Source of the DNA: Amphibalanus amphitrite
Lineage: Eukaryota > Arthropoda > Thecostraca > Balanomorpha > Balanidae
DNA length: 64,000 nt
Assembly (NCBI RefSeq): GCF_019059575.1
Contig: NW_024881692.1
Coordinates: forward strand, 558,001 to 622,000
Direction: 5' to 3'
Positions 32,547 to 43,000 of the stretch are shown one piece after another. The notes under the pieces are model-generated. The model was given only the letters and a program-made list of their open reading frames with translations, did no database searches and was not told where the DNA came from. The stretch's first letter is position 1. The number at the start of each line of letters is the position of its first letter. Both the position numbers and the translations under genes were made by a program.

Positions 32547-34457
32547 TCAGACAGCACCTTCTGCCTCCGTCTCTCCCCCTTCTCCAAACACTGCCTCATA
32601 GGAGGGAGGCTCGCTCTCCAGGAGCGTCTGACTGTAGGACGGAGGCGGTCCGGACACTCCCACAGGACTGGACGGACGGGAGACGGGACGGACCACATCC
32701 AGATGGCCCTCACTACGAGCACGTCGAGCGGCCGCCGGGCCCCCGCCGGCCCTGGGGCGCTCCTGACCGAGTGGCAGGCGCTCCACTCTGCGCTCCAAGC
32801 GCTCCTGGCCGAGACTCGAGCTCTCCACTGCCAGATCAGGAGACACCAGCTGTGCGGGGGGTGTGCTAACCAGTGGCTCCAGCTCAGCACTGGCCAGAGA
32901 TCCAGGAGTGGCCCGACCCGGCTCCAGGATGCTACCTGACGGCCACGGCCTGGAACACAAACATCGATCAGGGACGAAATACTAGGTCACTCGTGAAAAT
33001 ACAACAGAGACCTTACATCTGAGACGATATCGACCATGTCATTAGCTGTCAGCATCTCGATTAACAGGCAAACCGACTAAAACTGTAATGGAAGCGAAGC
33101 GAACTCCTTATAGCTACATCAGCACGAGAACATCTATTTGTTGTTCAAAAGCTGTTCTTGTTTTGTTGACTTAGATAGGTTAATGAGAACATAATAAGAA
33201 CATTTCAGGGTCATGGGATGGGATGGGATGAGAGATACAGGGGCGAGGTAATGAAAGTACCGATCACTGACTGACAAGCCGTTCATTTCCTCAGTTCATG
33301 AGCCATTCCTAGGAGAAGGGAGTGTATGCCGGTGGATCAGGTAGCACCTAGTCGCTAAAAGGAAATAGTTCACTTTTAACATGGGGTTTTGAACTGGAAT
33401 AGCAGTTTCGTAGCTTGAGCTGAGACTAGCACAAATCAGGAGCTTTTACGGCTCAACGATCACCCTAGACGAAGATATTCCATTTCTCGTTCCGAAAAGA
33501 GTGCCTTGCAGAGGAATGCGTGCCTTGCACAGGAATGCAGCCACGTCATCGTCAGCCAATCAGCATGCTGCTTACAGCCAATGCAGTATGCGTAGGTTTG
33601 AAACACGCGATATGATTGGTCAACGCGTAATAAGCTTCCGCCTCAAACATTATTTTACATAGAATATAGTTCGTCCTACATTAAAATATAGAAAATAATT
33701 GTTTTTACAAAAATGTTTTATTTTCTTTCATGATCATTTTGAGCATAAAAAATCATAAATCAATAGCAAAATACTAATTTCAGGAAAGTGAACTGTTTCC
33801 TGTTTTTTTCCTTTTTCCTTTCGCTAAACGGTCATCCGCAGAGCAGCCGAGACATTTAGGTTGGCCCTCCACCGACCGGCACAGTCGTATATTTAGACGA
33901 GCAGAGGGGTGATCGCTGGCCTCGGACAAGGTAGTGTGAAAATGGGTGCGGATGGCTTGGCTCTAAAAATGGGGGGGGGAATAGATAAAAGGACTGCATA
34001 GGTATAATCTCACCTGGATGACAGCGAAGACCGGCTCATCCATCGCCTCCGATAGTTGCACGCGAAGAAACACACAAACAACACTCCGATCGGAAATATC
34101 CCCATCAGGATCATAAACAGTCCCCACGACTGGGTCGAGTTGTTTTCATAGTCCCGCCTCTGCACCACCACATTTTTCACCGTTTGCGCGTGTTTGTCAC
34201 TGTAGTTATTCTGCCCCCACGTCCAAAAGGTGTCTTCGGAGGTAGTGTTCGCGCTCTCATCACAGTATGCTGAGATTCCTCGCTCGCACAGGCAGGTCCG
34301 GAATGTCACTGGGTCGTCTAAATGAAAACATGGATACTTCTGAGTAGGCGGTGTTTCGGTCGAGTCCATGGCTGGTGACCGTAGGCACGGTGAGTTTGCA
34401 CGAGAGATGTCAAACGTAAAGTCACAGTCTCTATCACAAGAAGTTATGGAAGCAGGC
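32547..34457 (-). CDS. Type I membrane protein with PPxY tail, gene 2
   Basis: Two exons are supported: about 34014-34457 and 32547-32949 (stop at 32547), joined in phase 2 through GTGAGA and a TTTGTGTTCCAG acceptor. The first encodes a Cys-containing ectodomain (SCDRDCDF, then TCLCERGISAYC), N-glycosylation sequons (ANTT, ENNST), the transmembrane helix (WGLFMILMGIFPIGVLFVC) and a basic CNYRRR stop-transfer. The tail exon is Gln/Glu/Arg-rich and ends with GPPPSYSQTL and EPPSYEAVF. The CxC-x6-C signature, the helix position, the phase-2 intron and the twin PPxY motifs match gene 1, so the two look like tandem paralogues. The acceptor at 34458 is weak, and the exon start could differ. A possible signal-peptide exon is at 37559-37651. 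WW-domain binding is inferred from the motif. Confidence 0.72.
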
Positions 34458-34599
34458 CTAATGCACGGGGTCACGTGTCACTCTGGATGGACGTCACATG
34501 TGCACTCTCCCTTCCACCACAGCGCGTACGTTTCCCTGTTATGAAGGGTGCGGTCGACTGCAGCGCTCGTGCCACCCACCACCATCGCAGCGACGCGTC

Positions 34600-34720
34600 G
34601 AAACCGACGAAAGCCGTCCGACTGGGGGCGGGGGAGGGTCCAGACATGGTGGCGCCGGCGGGGGAGGTGGGGGGGGGCGCCGGCGGGGGAGGTGGGGGGG
34701 GGGGCACCATCCCCAACTGA
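34600..34720. other. GC-rich G-tract region
   Basis: Tandem GGCGCCGGCGGGGGAGGTGG-like units are present. Nearby 34782-34800 reads CAGGGGCGGATCCAGG, a common hAT-like terminus, without a partner end. It is probably intronic to PPxY gene 2. Confidence 0.4.
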
Positions 34721-35238
34721 CAGTGGACAGGCCGGACCACCAGCCGCCGTGCACCACTCGCCGATCGTTAAAGGACCATCGGCCAGGGGCGGATCCAGGA
34801 GGCGCTGATGGGGGCGGCTGCTGAACGAACAGAGGCGAAAACAGGAACCGAACAAGGGAGTTAGTCACAATAAGATGCGAGACAAAAAGAGTCCCAGTTC
34901 GACGTCGACAAAAGGTCAAACATAGACGATAAACTATGCAAATCAAAGGCAGAATGGCATAGTTTCTAGATTAATGTTCGGATGGATGCTGTATCCGTGC
35001 CGTTGTTACCACAACCTAGCTCCTAAATAGACAGAAGTGCCCTTAAGCAGCCAAGGACAAACACCCGGTAGGGGGTTGTAGCACTTCGTCGTCGAGCCTC
35101 AAGAAAGGTCCGTGTTCGACGCTTGCATCTGTTGGGGATTATTGATTCCTGCGACACTGTCAGATTATTGCCAAATTGTCAGGGAACTCAGATTTGTTTT
35201 TCAATAGAAAAACACAATTCTAAAGAATAGTGTTTTAA

Positions 35239-36414
35239 CCCGCGCCCAGATGGGGTCTGCCGAGCAACGCGGTCTGATGGGGGGGGGGGGCATTTTGGCC
35301 CCCCCCCCCCTCAGATCTCGAGAACCACGCAATATAGCGACAAGCGGTAAACGGTGTTGGATATCCCCAACGGGGAACTACCTTGTGACCCAATTTCATT
35401 GACCTCGGTCAAACCGAGGACGTCACAGGTCAGGTCAAAGGTCGAATTTTCACCGTTTACAGGCATTTCAAGAAATGCGTTGTAAAATCGAGTAAAATGC
35501 ATTTCATTGAAAATCATCGGTGGAGAAATGTTCTTCAAACACATATTTTGCTATTTGAGGTCACTGATACCAGGTCAGGTAACAGAGGTCAGGTCACTGG
35601 GGGGGGGGGGGGGGGGGGTCACAATATGAAAGTGTCGCGTGATACATGTTTTATGGTCCATTTTACATGACAAATGCGATTATGTGGGTCAGACAGACTT
35701 CAGGGCCGGCTTAGGTCACGTTTTGGTCAAGGTCAGGTCAAGGTCAGGTCAAGGTCAGGTCAAATTAGGTCAAATTTCAAAGTTGATATTTTTGCATAAA
35801 ATGGGTATCGATTCGATGCAGCTCGTCACGGGGAGTTCAATGGTGGTCTCCGTTTTGCGCTACCAGGTCTAGAATTGCTAAAAATTGAGTTCAAAAATTT
35901 GACGTCATCAATTTTTAAGTTTTTTTGCTATAACTTGGCCAAAAAAAGAGGTATCGATCTAAAATTTGGTATGTATATCGAAGAGCGTAGGGACTATCAC
36001 ATATATTCCGGTTTTTCGAAATTCGAATTTTTTGAGTTTTTCTAAAAAAATCATTTTTTTTTTATTTTTGGGGGTCAAAATCCCAAAATTTCGAAAATCC
36101 GAGATAGCAGTTTTGTAGCGCCGTCTTTTCTCTACACAACCACATAAAGAACTTTAAAATTGCTTGTTAACTGTAGAATTGGTGAGCGTTTCAAGATGTC
36201 ATGTTTTTTGCTCATTTTTGCTCGAACATGACCTCAGTTTGACCTCAATAACTCCTGACCTGAGGTGACCTGTGATTTGAAATTTTGTGTGAAGGTGTTA
36301 AATTGATGCCCGGTAAGGTACCCAAAATTTGGCGGCGCTGCGCGCCGCCGTTTTCTCGCTATTTAAATAAAACCACAGGGGGGGCCAAAATGCCCCCCCC
36401 CATCAGGGCGCGGG
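35239..36414. mobile_element. TTAA-clan element, family L
   Basis: TTAA at 35235-35238 and 36415-36418; ends CCCGCGCCCAGATGGGG and inverse CATCAGGGCGCGGG. Each end carries a G-run/C-run hairpin around GCATTTTGGC or its inverse. The same host repeat is empty at 10714-10717, which proves the TTAA duplication. The interior has a G18 run (35600-35618) and three TCAAGGTCA sites at 11-bp spacing (35727-35757). Confidence 0.9.
35727..35772 (+). promoter_or_regulatory. Array of nuclear-receptor half-sites
   Basis: TCAAGGTCA occurs at 35727-35735, 35738-35746 and 35749-35757, exactly 11 bp apart, followed by GGTCA and AGGTCA. TCAAGGTCA is the known monomer site of FTZ-F1/NR5A and ERR-type receptors. 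Use in vivo is untested. Confidence 0.5.
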
Positions 36415-36441
36415 TTAACTATTGACAACAAACCTTCGGTT

Positions 36442-37558
36442 GGTTATGAGAAGAGAATGAGATATCCACACCGCGGGCTCTGCGGTGGTGGATCGCCCAT
36501 ATCACCCGAACTCGTCGTCTATAGGCGCCGTTACACATGCTGGAAGAAACGTTTGAAGTATTTAATGAAACACGATTTGGCCATCAATGAAATTGGTCGC
36601 TCACTTGCCAGAAAATCGGCTACGTCAACAGGAGTAGATCCTCCTAAGATCGCCGCACCTCACTAGACGGGCAAGGAGAGAAATTCCCTAACTATTGTCT
36701 CAGACCGCTTTATATCTCATTCAGGAATTTTCTATCAGTGGAAAACGTCCTGGCACTAAATTCCCACAGAGGAGAGTGGGTGGTGTTCACGGTTCAATTT
36801 ATCCCAGCGGTAAGGTTTTGGGTAACCGGTGCAGGGAATGCTGAGATCAGGTCGGGGCCGACCTAAGAGAATAATGCACGGACATACCGAATATCAGGGT
36901 GACGTCCCTACGCAGCTGACGCAATAACGTTAGATAGCTAGTTAGACGAAACTGACGTCAGACAAAACCATCATCTTTATATCTACGCAGCTAAAAGATA
37001 AAGATAAAAATGCACAGTCGCACGGTCGAAAAGTCGGTCATTCTCTCACTTCTGCCTTTCCACAAGCACAGTTTCAAAAACCGTTATATTTCATGTGGTA
37101 ACTAGCGTTGCTGCAGCACCTGCCATGTTAACGGAACACTCGAGAGAATCGACAGCTGGCAGCACGAACACTTACACGACTAATGCCCGCCCCACACAAT
37201 CAAACCCGAGGTGCAAATTCAACGGTCGTTGACAATCCATGCCATGCCCTTAGGATTTACACGAGCCTGTACAACAAAACTAACTGGTCATATACATATG
37301 AAACTATTATCAAGGGATGACAGAACAGGAAGCAAAGCTAGAATGATGCTACGACATGAAGAAAGTATGCATGCCTATCCCAAACGAGTGAGTTGCTGTC
37401 ACTACTAGCCAAACCGGAAACAGGCAACACAGCAATTTCAACGGTTTGCGCTAAATTAATAAATTATGAAGCGCAAAATGGATGCGCTGGACACAAACTA
37501 CAAGTGCAGCATGTAGCGAACAGTTCGGTACATTCACTATCGACAGAGTTGTACTTAC
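36442..37558. other. No gene recognised
   Basis: Short frames only. It includes the 3' flank of the zinc-finger gene side. I see no element ends. Confidence 0.35.
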
Positions 37559-37651
37559 ATACTGGTTGTATGTACAATACATACAGACGCTAGCCCAACT
37601 AAACACACCATTCAAAACTAAGCCTACCAAAAAACACGCAGTCAGTTTCAT
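37559..37651 (-). CDS. Candidate signal-peptide exon of PPxY gene 2
   Basis: An ATG at 37651 opens a classical signal peptide (KLTACFLVGLVLNG then FSWAS) followed by a mature start SVCMYCTYNQ, with a CxxC typical of small Cys-rich ectodomains. Two donors are close together: GTATGT after 37563 (phase 2) and GTAAGT after 37559 (phase 0). Only the first would join the exon at 34457 in phase 2. It lies about 220 bp beyond the stop of the zinc-finger gene on the same strand. Confidence 0.4.
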
Positions 37652-37869
37652 GGAGACTGGATCAGCCAAAACCAATGGCAAGTCAAACAAAGACAAAACG
37701 AGGGATTGTCGTTTTGACAATCCCTTTAATTAAAACAGAAGTCGGTCTTTTTCACCACTTACTGCTACCACTCCACAGTAAAAGTCATCCTCCATCCAAA
37801 GGCACGGCGCAGGCGCTCAGCGAATCATGTCTCGCGGTCACTGACTGTTCGGCCTGTTGGGCATTCTAA

Positions 37870-40800
37870 TCACAACACCTGCGTCTCAAAGGTGTGTATC
37901 TCCTGCAGGGTCACATCGGCGTGTCCCTCCTCGACAAGACGCAGCTGGCCACCCTCGTCCGCCACCAGAAGCGCAGCGCCGGTGGCGGGCACTTCAGGCG
38001 CACCGCTGGCGTTGGTCAATTCAGTCAGCCGTAGTTGAGTAGGCGCCGAAGCAGCTGGCTTGGCGTTGGCGAAGCTGCGACTGCGTTGACTACTGCCCTG
38101 CTGAGTAGTGAAGGACGGTGAGTATCTGTTATGTATCTTCATGTGGGTCTTCAGCTGCTGCGCCTGCCGGAATGGACGACCACACAACTCGCACACGTAC
38201 GGCTTTTCGCCCGTGTGGATCAAGAAGTGACGGTGCAGTGTATCGCTTGTAGCAAAGCGCTTATCACATGCACTGCACGGATACGGTCTTTCTCCCGTGT
38301 GAAACCGAGTGTGTCGAACCAAATAGTCCTTGAAACGGAACCCCTTCCCGCAGTGGTCACAGAGGAAGGGTTTCTCATCAGAGTGGGTCAGCACGTGCTT
38401 CGACAGCGCTACATCGTCGATGAAAGCAGCCCCGCATGTGTCACACTTTGCCGGCCTCTCTTCAAGGTGCTGGAGACGGTGTCTGCGCAGAGCTTGCGGG
38501 CAACTGACGCCTCGACCACAGATGTCACAAACGCAGCGCTGGGTGCTCGTCTTGTCGCGACAATTGTGCCGCACGAGTAGCGCCTCGGTACTGAAGCTGC
38601 GCTGGCACGTTTCGCACCGGTACGGCCGCGGTACCCTGTTGTACACCCGCTTCGTGTCGTGGCCGCGGACGTGATAGTCGACGATACGCTGCTGAGTAAA
38701 CAGTCGAGTACACCGGGGACAAGGTACCGTCTTCTTCTGGTGGTGAATTTGGATCGAGTGACGCGTAAGCTCATCTATGCGGGTGTATGTGGCGGAGCAC
38801 ACCTCGCACTCGTAACGCGGAGCCTCGGCATCATGACGCATCTGCTGATGTCGGATGAAGCGCCGACGGGTGTCGAATCCCGCGCCACACTCTTCACACG
38901 TGTACTTCACCGGTCCTGGTCCAGGTGAATCCTTGATGTCCTCAAGTTCACCGTTCTCTTTCTTCAGACGGTTGCCCTTCTTTACCGTACGTCCACGTCT
39001 CCGCGACGATTCATGCGTGCGCATGTGATACTCCACGATACGTTTCTGTGTGAATCGCCGCATGCATCCTGGACAGCGAAACTGACGCTTTTGGTTGTGG
39101 ACTGAGCGTGTGTGACGCGTCAGATCATCGAGACGGGCGTAAGACTGTTCGCACACCTCGCAAGAATATCGCGTGCCGCTCTCGTGCTGAGCACGATGGC
39201 GGTTAAGGTTTCGCTGGCTGACAAAGTTTATCTGACAAACATCGCAGGTCAGTTGACCATCACCAGTATCTGTCGCGGACGTAGCGTCAGCGGCAGCCGG
39301 ATCATCGGCGTCGCCATCGTCATCGGCCGCCGCGACACTGTCAGCTCCCTCATTCGCGTCCCCGTCGGAGTAGTCATCAGCATCATGCTGGGATTCGGCA
39401 TCAGGCTCTTCAACCTTCGGCACCACAGCATCGGCTGGCACACGCGAACCCTTCTGCTTGTTACCCTTCCCAGTCATTCGGCCAGTTCCCGGAAGGCGAC
39501 ACCCATGGCGACTCAGCTGACACTTCTGGCCGAACGTTTTTCCGCACTGTTCACAGAGGAAATACTCTCCGGAGGCCGGCGGCCTGAGGTGGTTAGCAGC
39601 CTCTTCAGGCACCATTTCCTTGTCACACACCCCGCACGTAACCATCTCTTCCTTTCGAACGCCGCCGCCCCTACGCCGAATACCGACCTCCGCCCAAACA
39701 GAATCCAGGTACCGGCTGGGCGTTTTGGTTTGACGTCGGCCTGCTGCCCTCGCCCTATGGGGCTGGCCGTGACGCAGCTTGTGGCGCCGAAGCGCCAATG
39801 ACTGGGTGAACGTTTGCTGACACTCGCTACATGTAAACGTCTGGTCCCCATGGCGACGCTCGTGCGCAGCTAGCGCTAGCCGGTCAGCGAAGCTCTCGTT
39901 GCAGTCGGTGCAGGAGAACGCTGGTGGAGGGTGTGCAGCGGGTGATGCAGGGGGTGATGCGGCGGACACAGACGAAGAACGCGGGCGCTTACGTCCCCTG
40001 CCTCGGCTGGCAGACTTCCTTTTGCGAGCAGCTAGCGGCATGTCATCTTCATCGTCGTCTTCGACCTTCGCAACCGCAGCTACCGTGTTGTCGCCGTCGT
40101 TAACAGGAGACTCGCAGTTCTCGTCAACCTCAGGAACAGTGTCTATTTGGTCAAACGGCATGTGCTCCGCAGCATTCCGCGATTCGTCGCCGTGCAAAAC
40201 TTTGTCCGTAACCAAGGTGTACGATACTTCACTGCCTTGGACAATTCGTGGCTCCTGGGTGACGTTTCCAAGGGGGTCACGACATTTTGTCTCCACGGGC
40301 AGCGGTTGAAGCTGAATTGCGTCCGATGATTGCTGCTGCAGTTGAATTTCTTGCGACACCGGCTGTACACAAATGTCAGAAACTTGAGACGGTGGGGGCT
40401 GAAGTTCATGGAGAGTCTGCAGTGTCTGCTCCTGGTAAGCAGGTTGATTGTGAGCTTGATGCAACGAGTGTGGCACCATCTCCTTTATTACGGTCGATTG
40501 ACATATCTCCTCTGATTCAGGTGTCTGCAGCACCGTGGCCGATGTCTCATACACGGGCACAGGCTGCGTGGCGACGACCTCAGCCTGTTTCTGTTCGGGG
40601 CTCGGCTGCCGTGGTTTGATCACAAACATGGACGACGTCACAGCCGACATGGCGCCCACTGGTATCTTCACCACGGGCAGGGCGCGGGTCTGGGTCCTGC
40701 CGCCGGCACTGACCACCGACACCACCTGCGGACGGATCAGCCGCCCCGTCACCTTGGGCGGCCTCACCAGGCGCAGAGGGTTTCTTACGGCGGTCACCGT

Positions 40801-40890
40801 GGCCGGCGGAGGAGCCACCACCTGGACGGCAGCTGGAGCGCCGGTGGCAGGCGGCACGCCGGACGCGTCACTCACAGACAGGGGATCCAT
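37870..40890 (-). CDS. C2H2 zinc-finger protein, 1006 residues
   Basis: The coding sequence is one exon; a 5' UTR part (40891-40970) follows a CTTTTTCAG acceptor at 40971. The N-terminal third is Pro/Gln/Val-rich with an acidic segment (276-285) and a nuclear-localisation stretch RKRKSASRGRGRKRPR (289-304). Finger-like Cys pairs start at about residues 327, 354, 419, 446, 549, 578, 606, 665, 695, 724, 759, 788, 816, 844, 872 and 900. About 13 are standard C2H2; 419 is degenerate, and 446 and 759 end in Cys instead of the last His. A second acidic region (502-545) separates the groups. The last four fingers have TGEKPY/TGERPY-type linkers. Fingers at 549-626 and 665-744 repeat the same order of three, which looks like an internal duplication. 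A DNA-binding transcription regulator is expected; the orthologue was not identified. The C terminus is short and hydrophobic-acidic. Confidence 0.92.
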   Translation of the reverse strand: MDPLSVSDASGVPPATGAPAAVQVVAPPPATVTAVRNPLRLVRPPKVTGRLIRPQVVSVVSAGGRTQTRALPVVKIPVGAMSAVTSSMFVIKPRQPSPEQKQAEVVATQPVPVYETSATVLQTPESEEICQSTVIKEMVPHSLHQAHNQPAYQEQTLQTLHELQPPPSQVSDICVQPVSQEIQLQQQSSDAIQLQPLPVETKCRDPLGNVTQEPRIVQGSEVSYTLVTDKVLHGDESRNAAEHMPFDQIDTVPEVDENCESPVNDGDNTVAAVAKVEDDDEDDMPLAARKRKSASRGRGRKRPRSSSVSAASPPASPAAHPPPAFSCTDCNESFADRLALAAHERRHGDQTFTCSECQQTFTQSLALRRHKLRHGQPHRARAAGRRQTKTPSRYLDSVWAEVGIRRRGGGVRKEEMVTCGVCDKEMVPEEAANHLRPPASGEYFLCEQCGKTFGQKCQLSRHGCRLPGTGRMTGKGNKQKGSRVPADAVVPKVEEPDAESQHDADDYSDGDANEGADSVAAADDDGDADDPAAADATSATDTGDGQLTCDVCQINFVSQRNLNRHRAQHESGTRYSCEVCEQSYARLDDLTRHTRSVHNQKRQFRCPGCMRRFTQKRIVEYHMRTHESSRRRGRTVKKGNRLKKENGELEDIKDSPGPGPVKYTCEECGAGFDTRRRFIRHQQMRHDAEAPRYECEVCSATYTRIDELTRHSIQIHHQKKTVPCPRCTRLFTQQRIVDYHVRGHDTKRVYNRVPRPYRCETCQRSFSTEALLVRHNCRDKTSTQRCVCDICGRGVSCPQALRRHRLQHLEERPAKCDTCGAAFIDDVALSKHVLTHSDEKPFLCDHCGKGFRFKDYLVRHTRFHTGERPYPCSACDKRFATSDTLHRHFLIHTGEKPYVCELCGRPFRQAQQLKTHMKIHNRYSPSFTTQQGSSQRSRSFANAKPAASAPTQLRLTELTNASGAPEVPATGAALLVADEGGQLRLVEEGHADVTLQEIHTFETQVL

Positions 40891-40970
40891 TCTATCCGCG
40901 TCGTCTCCAGTATCTCGATGCAGGGAACCCCGTCAGGTGGAGATGCAGTCGCACAACCGTCGTCAGAAGA
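40891..40970 (-). other. 5' UTR of zinc-finger mRNA (exon part)
   Basis: The sequence between the acceptor (polypyrimidine TTTCTTTTTCAG, ending 40971) and the ATG at 40890. There is at least one upstream non-coding exon that I did not locate. Confidence 0.6.
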
Positions 40971-41549
40971 CTGAAAAAGAAAAGGTGTTATAAAAATGTG
41001 GATTAAACTAATGACCTGCATGGACAATGATATTAAATTAATCTGCATTGTTACTTTAAAATAACACTTCATAAGTTATCACTAAATCATGCGTATAATT
41101 CTCATGGTGCTTGTGGAAATAATGCTTGTAATGCTTGTAATAATTCTGTCATGCACAGTCAATAATTCATGTCATGCACCTAACTCAGAAATGAAACTAG
41201 CTAAAAATGAAATGAGAGCTTTGCTTTCATTATACTTGGCCTGTAAAAAGATATTGAATGAACTGGGATTTGCAATGAGCTACCTCCAAATAAAACAATT
41301 ATATGGTATCCAATTTGACCTTAAGCCTCTAACAAGCTGCCTCCCAGCCAACTGGTGTATAGAGGAAAACATGCAGAGGAAAATTTTGAAAAAATTGTCC
41401 TGAGGGCTTTGTTGGATGAAATTTGGGTGACACGGGGTCAAAACGGCTTAATGGGGTCAGCCTCAGTCACATTGGGTTAGGCCAGGCCACATGGGTCACC
41501 TCCTGTCACATAGGTTCAGAATGGCCCACACTTCTAACTACTTTTGCCT

Positions 41550-41587
41550 CCACCACTACCACTACCACTACCACTACCACTACCCCT
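41550..41587 (+). repeat. (CCACTA)n microsatellite
   Basis: About six units of CCACTA are present, followed by degenerate CCCTACC. Confidence 0.8.
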
Positions 41588-41684
41588 ACCCTACCACAAC
41601 CCCTACCTGATTATTTAGGGACATATTTTTGTTATGAGGTCATCGATGGTCGCCAACAAATAACTAAATGCACATACTTTTATT

Positions 41685-41714
41685 GACGTTTCGGTTTCAA
41701 GCAACCTTCGTCAG
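41685..41714 (-). ncRNA. Hammerhead ribozyme-like core (Penelope type)
   Basis: On the minus strand the order is CTGACGA, a hairpin GGTT-GCTTGA-AACC, GAAAC, then GTC, followed by AATAAAA. This is the hammerhead core (CUGANGA, stem II, GAAA, GUC). Such minimal motifs with CGAAACGTC are known from Penelope-like retroelements. One extra A follows CTGACGA. No reverse transcriptase frame is adjacent, so it is an element fragment. Activity is not shown. Confidence 0.5.
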
Positions 41715-42996
41715 AATAGGATTACAAGTTAAAATATAAATATACGTCTCAAATGCACTTATTATATTTCAAACACACTGAAAACATAGCAGACAGAGAT
41801 GCTACATTTTCTCTGCTGTTTTCAGTGCTGTGTTCTGCATCTCTGCTATGTTTAACAGTTTAAGAATTATAAATATAGCTTTAACATTGGTACAAATAAT
41901 TTTACTTATTTTACCTTTATCAATATTTTTTAGGTTAGGACTGGTTACACTATGTTTTCAGCATGTGTTTTTTAGAGTTTATGTTTTGCGTAATTTTGTT
42001 CTATAAGTTATAGGCAATTAATAAACTTTCATATGCATAGCATGTTACCTATGTGTTTACTTAAAGTTAGTATAAAAACATATTACAAAAATGTCATATC
42101 ATTATTTCTTCATATCAACGATACTATCAAGCAAAACATGCAAACTTGCAAAATGCATGCAAAAACAAATTGTAGGGGTGTAGCCAGGCAAACAGGTGGC
42201 ATTGCGAAGAATATCAATATACAGGAAAAACATAATTTGGCACCATAAAGAAAGATAAAGAAAACACTTTATCTGAAACATCTGGCTTCAATTGTATTGT
42301 ATTTGTATTGTCATTGTCTGCAAGAAATGGAGATAAAAAAGTGAGGAGGAAGGAAATAAACTGAAAATAGATCATTAAGAAACTTCATTTCTCAATAATT
42401 ATTTACTTTGACTTAGCACAGTGAACAGAGTCAAGGTGCAGGTCTTCGGGGTATTGGTATATAAAAAAGGTCCGATCACCAAAGTAATCATAAAACCATA
42501 CCTTTCAAGTGTTTTTTTTTTTGAAGAGGAGCCACTTTTTCATGAAAAATATTCATCAAAATTATACACAATCCCAAACACACACAATATTGATATGAAA
42601 ATGCAGGATCAAAGGGTCGCCATATGTGGCGCAATTGAGACGAGCACTATGCGATTTGCGGACTAAAGCAGGATTATTTCACTGCTTTTATGAAGCTAAT
42701 GCAAACTTGCATGAATTTCTTTGAAAGCCAGCGTTTATCATTCAGTATTGGAAATCAAACATACATGTTAACTAATTTTAGCAAAGTAGGGATTTAACGC
42801 GCACTAAGAACGTAAAAAAGTGGGAAAGGGCAATGACGAACACTATTCCACTGCCATGAGTTCTGCAGTCATCCCAAGTCCGTCAATGTAAGCCGTCATC
42901 CAAGGAGAGGAGCCATGTATGTAAACCCGTCATCCTAAATATCAGGAACTATTAAGAACTATATATTTGTTTAGGAGAAAATAATACTGTCGGACT
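41715..42996. other. AT-rich, no gene recognised
   Basis: It is probably partly Penelope or LINE 3' sequence: TTGTATTGTATTTGTATT near 42290-42310 resembles a LINE tail and recurs near 51678-51700. Nothing else is supported. Confidence 0.35.
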
Positions 42997-43000
42997 TTAA

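Noticed and set aside
32507-32939. Alternative frames opposite or beside the PPSY tail exon
   Set aside because: The frame with two PPSY motifs fits the splice phase; the others are Trp/Arg-rich shadows.
40143-40993. Plus-strand frames opposite the zinc-finger gene
   Set aside because: They are shadows of the GC-rich minus-strand coding sequence.
41089-41403. 104-codon frame with a hydrophobic start
   Set aside because: AT-rich, no splice or poly(A) context and no known motif; chance is likely.
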